Origin: Thermosulfurimonas marina
Lineage (GTDB): Bacteria; Desulfobacterota; Thermodesulfobacteria; Thermodesulfobacteriales; Thermodesulfobacteriaceae
Direction of reading: 5' to 3'
Length of the DNA stretch: 64,000 bases
Assembly: GCF_012317585.1 (NCBI RefSeq)
Contig: NZ_CP042909.1
Span: 868,001-932,000, forward strand
Every line of letters starts with the position of its first letter. Within the stretch, counting starts at the first letter, position 1. The translations under genes and the position numbers were made by a program. The notes under the pieces were generated by a model. That model was not told where the DNA came from and ran no database searches. It worked only from the letters and a program-made list of their open reading frames with translations. Positions 59,295 to 64,000 of the stretch are shown one piece after another.

Positions 59295-60507
59295 GGCGCA
59301 GGACCTCTGCCGGAGGGGTCTTGGCCGCCTGTCGGGCCGGAAATAGGGCCGCAAGCAGCGTAAGGACCAGGGCGGAAACTACAATGACCGTCACGTCCAG
59401 GGCCTCCACCCGCACCGGAAGATAATCCACGGGATAGACATCGCTGGGGAGATGAATCACCGGATACCGAGAAAGAAGGGCGGCCAGGGAAAGCCCCAGG
59501 GCCAGGCCGGCCCCGATCCCCAGGGCTCCCAAGAGAAGGCCGGAAAGAAGGAAGATCCGCAGGATCCGCCTTTCCGTGGCCCCCAGGGCCTTAAGCAGAG
59601 CGATATCCGGACGTTTCTCCGAGACCAGCATCACCAGAGCGGCCACGATGTTGAAGGCCGCCACCACCACGATCAGGGTGAGCACCACGAACATGCCCGT
59701 CTTCTCCAGCTTTAAGGCCGAAAACAGACTGCGATTCAGGGTCTGCCAGTCCAGAACATAATAAGGATAGCCCAGGCTCTGGGCCAGCCGACGCCCCAGA
59801 CTATGGGCCTTGAAGGGATCTCGAAGCTTTATTTCCAGTCCCGTGACCCCGGAAAGGGCCAGGGCCTTCTGGACGGCGGAAAGGGAGGTATAGGCCACCG
59901 AAGAGTCGTAGTCGTAAAGACCGGTCTCAAAGATCCCGGCCACGGTAAAGGTCTTGAAGCGGGGCATGAGCCCCAGGGGAGTGACCCGGCCCCGGGGGAC
60001 CAGAAAGCGCACCCGGTCTCCTACCGTAACCCCCAGCCTCTGGGCCAATCTCCGGCCGATCAGGAGGGAAGGGAGCCTTCCGGAGGCGGTATAATTTCCC
60101 GAAAGGAGTTTCAGGGCCCGCAGACGGGAGAGGACCTCCAGGGGCAAACCCTTCAAGAGGGCCCCGGACTCCCCGGCCCCAGAAAGAAGAAGGCCCTGTT
60201 CAGAGACAAAGGGATAGACCTCCTCCAAGGCCACGCCCTCTTTTTCGGCCAGAAGGCGCACCTTTTCGGCCACCCGTCGATACTCCACGAAGGGCCCGGA
60301 AAGTCGCTCAATAACCAGATGGGGGTTTACGGAGAGGATCTTTTCCTTGAGGATATCCTGAAAGCCGGTCATAACCCCGATGACCACAATGAGGGCGGCC
60401 ACCCCGATGGCGATCCCGGCCACGGAGATATTGGCGATGAGGGCCGTGAGCCGGTTGCGTTTGCGGGAGAGTACGTAGCGCCGGGCCACAAACCAGTCAA
60501 AGCCCAT
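59287..60507 (-). CDS. lolC: Lipoprotein-releasing ABC permease LolC/LolE
   Basis: A 406-residue permease with an N-terminal helix (FVARRYVLSRKRNRLTALIA, membrane segment after), a large periplasmic MacB-like domain (about 45-250), and three C-terminal membrane segments (VVLTLIVVVAAFNIVAALVM; IFLLSGLLLGALGIGAGLALG; VTVIVVSALVLTLLAALFPA). ALLKALGATERRI is the FtsX-like coupling helix. A single homologue suggests a LolF-type homodimer with LolD. Overlaps lysS by 1 nt. Confidence 0.92.
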   Translation of the reverse strand: MGFDWFVARRYVLSRKRNRLTALIANISVAGIAIGVAALIVVIGVMTGFQDILKEKILSVNPHLVIERLSGPFVEYRRVAEKVRLLAEKEGVALEEVYPFVSEQGLLLSGAGESGALLKGLPLEVLSRLRALKLLSGNYTASGRLPSLLIGRRLAQRLGVTVGDRVRFLVPRGRVTPLGLMPRFKTFTVAGIFETGLYDYDSSVAYTSLSAVQKALALSGVTGLEIKLRDPFKAHSLGRRLAQSLGYPYYVLDWQTLNRSLFSALKLEKTGMFVVLTLIVVVAAFNIVAALVMLVSEKRPDIALLKALGATERRILRIFLLSGLLLGALGIGAGLALGLSLAALLSRYPVIHLPSDVYPVDYLPVRVEALDVTVIVVSALVLTLLAALFPARQAAKTPPAEVLRHG

Positions 60508-61997
60508 CAGGCCTCCGGACGCAGGTGCGGAAAGAGGATGACCTCCCGGATGGAGGGCGCATCGGTAAAGAGCATGACCAGACGGTCGATACCGATACCC
60601 TCTCCGGCCGCAGGGGGCATGCCGTACTCCAGGGCCCGCAAAAAGTCCTCGTCAATTTCCGGGTGGATCTCGGGATCATCGGCCAGGCGCTTGCGGATCT
60701 GTTCCTCGAAGCGGGCCCGCTGGTCTCGCGGGTCGTTAAGCTCAGAAAAGGCGTTGGCGATCTCCCGCCCGGCGATAATCAGCTCAAAGCGATCAGTAAT
60801 GGAGGGATCCCGGTCATTTCTTCGGGCCAGCGGCGAGATCTCCACCGGAAACTCGGTGACAAAGGTGGGCTGAAGGAGCTTGGGCTCCACCAGAACATCA
60901 AAGAGCTTGGCCCAGAGTTTCTGCAGCACCGGCTCCCGAGGGTCCACTTTAATGCCCCGTTCGGCGGCAAACTCGAGGACCCTCTCCCGAGATTCCAGGA
61001 CCTCCTCCGGGACCCCACCGATCTCCACCAAGGCCTTCCGGTAAGGGATCCGGGGCCAGGGCGGGGTAAGATCGATGGTCTGCCCCTGGTAGACGATGCA
61101 GGTGGTCCCGTAGAGTTCCCGGGCCAGGCCGGAGAGTAACTCCTCGGTGCGCACCATGAGGTCCTCGTAGGTGGCGTAGGCCTCGTAGAATTCGAGCATG
61201 GTGAATTCCGGATTGTGCTGGGTGGAGACCCCCTCGTTGCGGAAGTTCCGGTTGAGCTCAAAGACCCGTTCGAACCCGCCCACCAAAAGCCTTTTGAGGT
61301 AAAGCTCCGGGGCGATGCGCAGGTAGAGTTCCCGCTCAAGCGCATGGTGATAGGTCTTGAAGGGGCGGGCCGTAGCCCCGCCGGGGATGGGTTGCATCAT
61401 GGGGGTTTCCACCTCGAGGAAGCCGTGGGAGGTAAAGTAGTCCCGAATATACTGGATAATGCGGGTGCGGGTGAGAAAGATCTCCCGTACCCGGGGATTC
61501 ATGATGAGGTCTACGTAGCGCATGCGGTAGCGCAGCTCGGTGTCCCGCAGGCCGTGAAATTTCTCCGGCAGGGGGCGGAAGGCCTTGGTGAGAAGCCGGA
61601 CCTTACGAGCCAGTAGGGTGAGTTCCCCGGTCTTGGTGCGGAAGAGCGGGCCCTCCACCCCGATGATGTCCCCGATGTCGATATATTTTTTGAAGAGTTT
61701 GAAGGCCTCCTCGCCCAGTTCGTCGCGCTTGAAAAAGACCTGAAGGCGGCCGGAGGAGTCCTGAATATGGCCGAAGACCGCCTTTCCGAAGTCCCGCCAA
61801 CTCATGAGGCGGCCGGCCAGGCGGAATTCGTCTCCCAGACGGGAGAGGGCCTCGTTGTCGTAGTCCCGGTAAAGTTCCTGAAGGGCTCCGGCCCGATCCG
61901 TGGGCTTAAAATCGTTAGGAAAGAGGGGATACCCTAAGGCCTCGAACTCTTCGGCTTTTTTGCGCCGAGCTTCCAGGACCGCGCTTTCCTCCTTCAC
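60507..61997 (-). CDS. lysS: Lysyl-tRNA synthetase (class II)
   Basis: A 496-residue enzyme starting with GTG 61997 (GGAGGACGGCG before it). An OB-fold anticodon domain (RLAGRLMSWRDFGKAVFGHI) precedes the class II core: motif 2 FELNRNFRNEGVSTQHNPEF, and motif 3 GIGIDRLVMLFTDA. It charges tRNA-Lys. It is the first gene of the lysS-lolC-lolD-bamA operon. Confidence 0.96.
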   Translation of the reverse strand: MKEESAVLEARRKKAEEFEALGYPLFPNDFKPTDRAGALQELYRDYDNEALSRLGDEFRLAGRLMSWRDFGKAVFGHIQDSSGRLQVFFKRDELGEEAFKLFKKYIDIGDIIGVEGPLFRTKTGELTLLARKVRLLTKAFRPLPEKFHGLRDTELRYRMRYVDLIMNPRVREIFLTRTRIIQYIRDYFTSHGFLEVETPMMQPIPGGATARPFKTYHHALERELYLRIAPELYLKRLLVGGFERVFELNRNFRNEGVSTQHNPEFTMLEFYEAYATYEDLMVRTEELLSGLARELYGTTCIVYQGQTIDLTPPWPRIPYRKALVEIGGVPEEVLESRERVLEFAAERGIKVDPREPVLQKLWAKLFDVLVEPKLLQPTFVTEFPVEISPLARRNDRDPSITDRFELIIAGREIANAFSELNDPRDQRARFEEQIRKRLADDPEIHPEIDEDFLRALEYGMPPAAGEGIGIDRLVMLFTDAPSIREVILFPHLRPEA

Positions 61998-62042
61998 CGC
62001 CGTCCTCCTTTCCAGGGATCTCGTGCCTCAAACCTTAGGCCT

Positions 62043-64000
62043 TTATGCGGAGTTTTTCAACCGGCGCAGGTGCCACCATTCGTAAAGCACGGGAAGGAGG
62101 ACGAGGGTGACCAGGGTGGAGGTGACCAGCCCTCCAATCATGGGGGCGGCGATGCGGCGCATCACGTCGGCCCCGGTGCCTGAGGACCAAAGAAGGGGGA
62201 GAAGCCCTACCATGGTGGTAGCCACGGTCATGACCTTGGGACGCAGGCGCATGACCGCCCCTTCCAGCACCGCCTCCCGCAGGCTCTCCCGGGAAAGCCT
62301 CTTTCCCCTTCGAGAAAGGGCCCCGTCCAGATAGACCAGCATGACCACCCCGGTCTCCGCAGCTACTCCGGCCAGGGCGATCATCCCCACCCCCACGGCC
62401 ACCGAAAGATGGTATTTGAGAAGCCAGAGGAGCCAGACCGAGCCCACCAGAGCAAAAGGCACGGAGAGCATCACCAAGAGGACCCGGAAAAGATCCCCAA
62501 AATGGAGGTAAAGCAAAAAGAAGATGAGAAAAAGGGTCAGAGGCACCATGAGAAGGAGCCGGTGCTTGACCCGCTGCAGGTAAAGGTACTGCCCACTCCA
62601 CTCCAGGAAATATCCCGGGGGCAGGCGAAGCCTTTCTCGCACCAGGCGTCGGGCCTCGGCCACATAGCTTCCCACATCCCTTCCGGCCACATCCACATAC
62701 ACATAGCCCACCCGGAAGCCGTTTTCGTCTTTGATCATCGGAGGTCCTTCCCGGCGCTCGATGCGGGCCACCGCCGAAAGGGGGATCAGGGCCCCGGAGG
62801 GGGTCTTCACCAGTACCTGACCCAGGTCCTCCGGATCCTCCCGGAACTCCCGGGCATAGCGCACTAAGATCCCATAGCGCTCCCGCCCTTCCACGGTGTG
62901 ATCCACCACCACCCCACCCACTGCGGCCCGGAAGGTCTCCAGCACCTCCCCTATCTGGAGTCCGTAGCGGGCGCAGGCCCTGCGGTCCGGAATCAGGTCC
63001 AGGTAGTAGCCCCCGGAGGTCCGCTCGGCGTAAACGCTGCGAGTGCCAGGGACCCTGCGCAAAAGGGCCTCCAATTCCTCCCCGATCCGCTGAATGGTAG
63101 AAAGATCCTCTCCGTAGATCTTGATCCCCACCGGAGTGCGCAGACCGGTGGTAAGCATATCGATACGGGCCTTGATGGGCATGGTCCAGGCGTTGGTCCA
63201 GCCGGGAAGATGCACGGTGCGGTCCAATTCCGCGATGAGTTTTTCCCAGGTGAGCCCGGGACGCCACTGATTGCGGGGTTTGAGGAGGATGGTGGTCTCC
63301 ACCATGGAAAGGGGGGCGGGATCCGTGGCGGTCTCCGCCCGGCCCACTTTGCCGAAAACGGTTTCCACCTCTGGGATCTCCCGGATCAGCCGGTCCTGGA
63401 GCTGGAGAACGCGCACGGCCTCGGTAATGGAGATCCCCGGAAGGGTGGTGGGCATGTAAAGGATGGAGCCCTCGTTCAAGGGGGGCATGAACTCCGAGCC
63501 CAGGCTCCGCCACAGGGGGACGGTGGTGGCCAGAGCCAGGAGGGAGGCCCCCACCACGGCCCACTTGAAGCGCAGGGCCAGGCGCAGGACCGGCCGGTAA
63601 AGGGCGATGAGGAGGCGGGAGAGGGGGTTGCGGCCCTCGGGAAAGGCCCGGCGCACGAACCAGACCATGAGGGCCGGGGCCAGGGTGATAGAAAGGAGGG
63701 CCGCCAGGGCCATGGAAAAGGTCTTGGTATAGGCCAAAGGCTTAAAAAGCCGGCCCTCCTGGGCCTCCAGGGCAAAGACCGGAAGGAAAGAGACGGTGAT
63801 CACCAGGAGAGAGAAGAAGATGGGTGGTCCCACCTCCCGGGCGGCCTTAAGGACGATCTCTCGCCGGGCCCCGGTCTCCCGTTCCAGGTGCTTGTGGGCA
63901 TTTTCCACCAGGACAATCACCGCGTCCACCATGGCCCCGATAGCGATGGCGATGCCCCCCAGGGACATGATGTTGGCGGTGATGCGCAGGAAATACATGG
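62043..64000 (-). CDS. cusA: CusA-type heavy-metal RND efflux pump (5' end cut by window edge)
   Basis: The inner-membrane proton-driven pump of a tripartite copper/silver efflux system. About 652 C-terminal residues are present; CusA has about 1,050, so the N-terminal third lies beyond base 64000. The proton-relay segment GAMVDAVIVLVENAHKHLE matches the copper/silver class rather than the zinc/cobalt one. The periplasmic part has RIDMLTTGLRTPVGIKIYGE and GPPMIKDENG; Met residues in these blocks correspond, as I recall, to two of the three CusA methionine ligands. Ends near ARLKNSA-type tail HLRRLKNSA. It lies 45 nt upstream of lysS. Confidence 0.92.
   Translation of the reverse strand, partial: MYFLRITANIMSLGGIAIAIGAMVDAVIVLVENAHKHLERETGARREIVLKAAREVGPPIFFSLLVITVSFLPVFALEAQEGRLFKPLAYTKTFSMALAALLSITLAPALMVWFVRRAFPEGRNPLSRLLIALYRPVLRLALRFKWAVVGASLLALATTVPLWRSLGSEFMPPLNEGSILYMPTTLPGISITEAVRVLQLQDRLIREIPEVETVFGKVGRAETATDPAPLSMVETTILLKPRNQWRPGLTWEKLIAELDRTVHLPGWTNAWTMPIKARIDMLTTGLRTPVGIKIYGEDLSTIQRIGEELEALLRRVPGTRSVYAERTSGGYYLDLIPDRRACARYGLQIGEVLETFRAAVGGVVVDHTVEGRERYGILVRYAREFREDPEDLGQVLVKTPSGALIPLSAVARIERREGPPMIKDENGFRVGYVYVDVAGRDVGSYVAEARRLVRERLRLPPGYFLEWSGQYLYLQRVKHRLLLMVPLTLFLIFFLLYLHFGDLFRVLLVMLSVPFALVGSVWLLWLLKYHLSVAVGVGMIALAGVAAETGVVMLVYLDGALSRRGKRLSRESLREAVLEGAVMRLRPKVMTVATTMVGLLPLLWSSGTGADVMRRIAAPMIGGLVTSTLVTLVLLPVLYEWWHLRRLKNSA

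Noticed and set aside
62035-63564. 509-residue frame on the same strand as cusA
   Set aside because: Out of frame with the RND protein and of Gly/Arg/Pro-rich shadow composition.

Overview
The window looks like a chromosomal segment from a GC-rich, thermophilic, anaerobic, autotrophic Gram-negative bacterium of the Thermodesulfobacteriota type (Thermosulfurimonas-like; an inference from gene content, not from a marker-gene search). Supporting signs are a cytosolic Mvh-type [NiFe] hydrogenase tied to HdrABC, a Tat-exported uptake [NiFe] hydrogenase with Hyp maturation genes, two CooC-type nickel-insertion ATPases, a DsrE/TusA/YeeE sulfur cluster with a split-Soret-type cytochrome, (R)-citramalate synthase, and an outer-membrane assembly operon (BamA, LolCD). 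No prophage, insertion sequence or CRISPR array was seen. Gene density is very high, with many 1-8 nt overlaps and no gene-free stretch above 300 bases.

Layout: 0-12.8 kb is mostly minus-strand housekeeping. It holds mutS (cut by the left edge), nadD, a small MscS channel, then (plus) tlyA and a zinc ribbon, a purDE-tsaC-cooC-folE2 operon, and a trpE-trpG-lipoprotein-lysA operon. 12.9-16.7 kb (plus) holds a GGDEF protein, a Pat-type acetyltransferase with a degenerate acyl-CoA synthetase part, and hpt, closed by a strong terminator. 16.8-20.2 kb (minus) is the sulfur cluster: YeeE/YedE transporter, TusA, a DsrE protein, two small unrecognised proteins, and a Tat-exported cytochrome. 20.5-24 kb has a two-domain M16 protease and trpF.

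24-28.4 kb is the most intriguing region. A sensor kinase and an NtrC-type sigma54 activator are encoded with a small secreted protein. They are divergent from an operon for a glycine-zipper lipoprotein, a secreted protein of 14 charged heptads, and a six-cysteine secreted protein. The 203-bp divergent region carries a 16-nt match to the sigma54 -24/-12 consensus facing one way, a near match facing the other, and between them a pair of 21-bp-spaced repeats that include an 8-2-8 palindrome. This reads as an autoregulated envelope-response system with undescribed effectors.

28.4-30.3 kb has a Nudix protein, LarB and an unknown protein. 30.4-36.3 kb (plus) is hdrC-hdrB-hdrA-mvhD-mvhG-mvhA, in which HdrC carries an N-terminal MerR-type DNA-binding domain. 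36.4-43.9 kb (plus) is the periplasmic hydrogenase (small, large, cytochrome b), its protease, and hypC-A-B-F; hypD and hypE are not here. 43.8-47.3 kb (minus) is an L,D-transpeptidase, panC, panD and rimO. 47.3-53.3 kb has a small secreted protein with its own promoter and terminator, a J-domain protein-lysC-cimA-cooC operon, mtaB and pgsA. 53.4-64 kb has tRNA-Thr(CGT), a RelA/SpoT enzyme, rpmB, the lysS-lolC-lolD-bamA operon, and a CusA-type copper/silver pump cut by the right edge.

Together the two hydrogenases would bring H2 electrons to the quinone pool (periplasmic enzyme) and to a bifurcating Hdr complex (cytosolic enzyme), with Hyp proteins and perhaps CooC and LarB serving nickel cofactors. 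The sulfur cluster would import and relay sulfane sulfur. All functions come from reading motifs by eye; no database search or computed alignment was possible.
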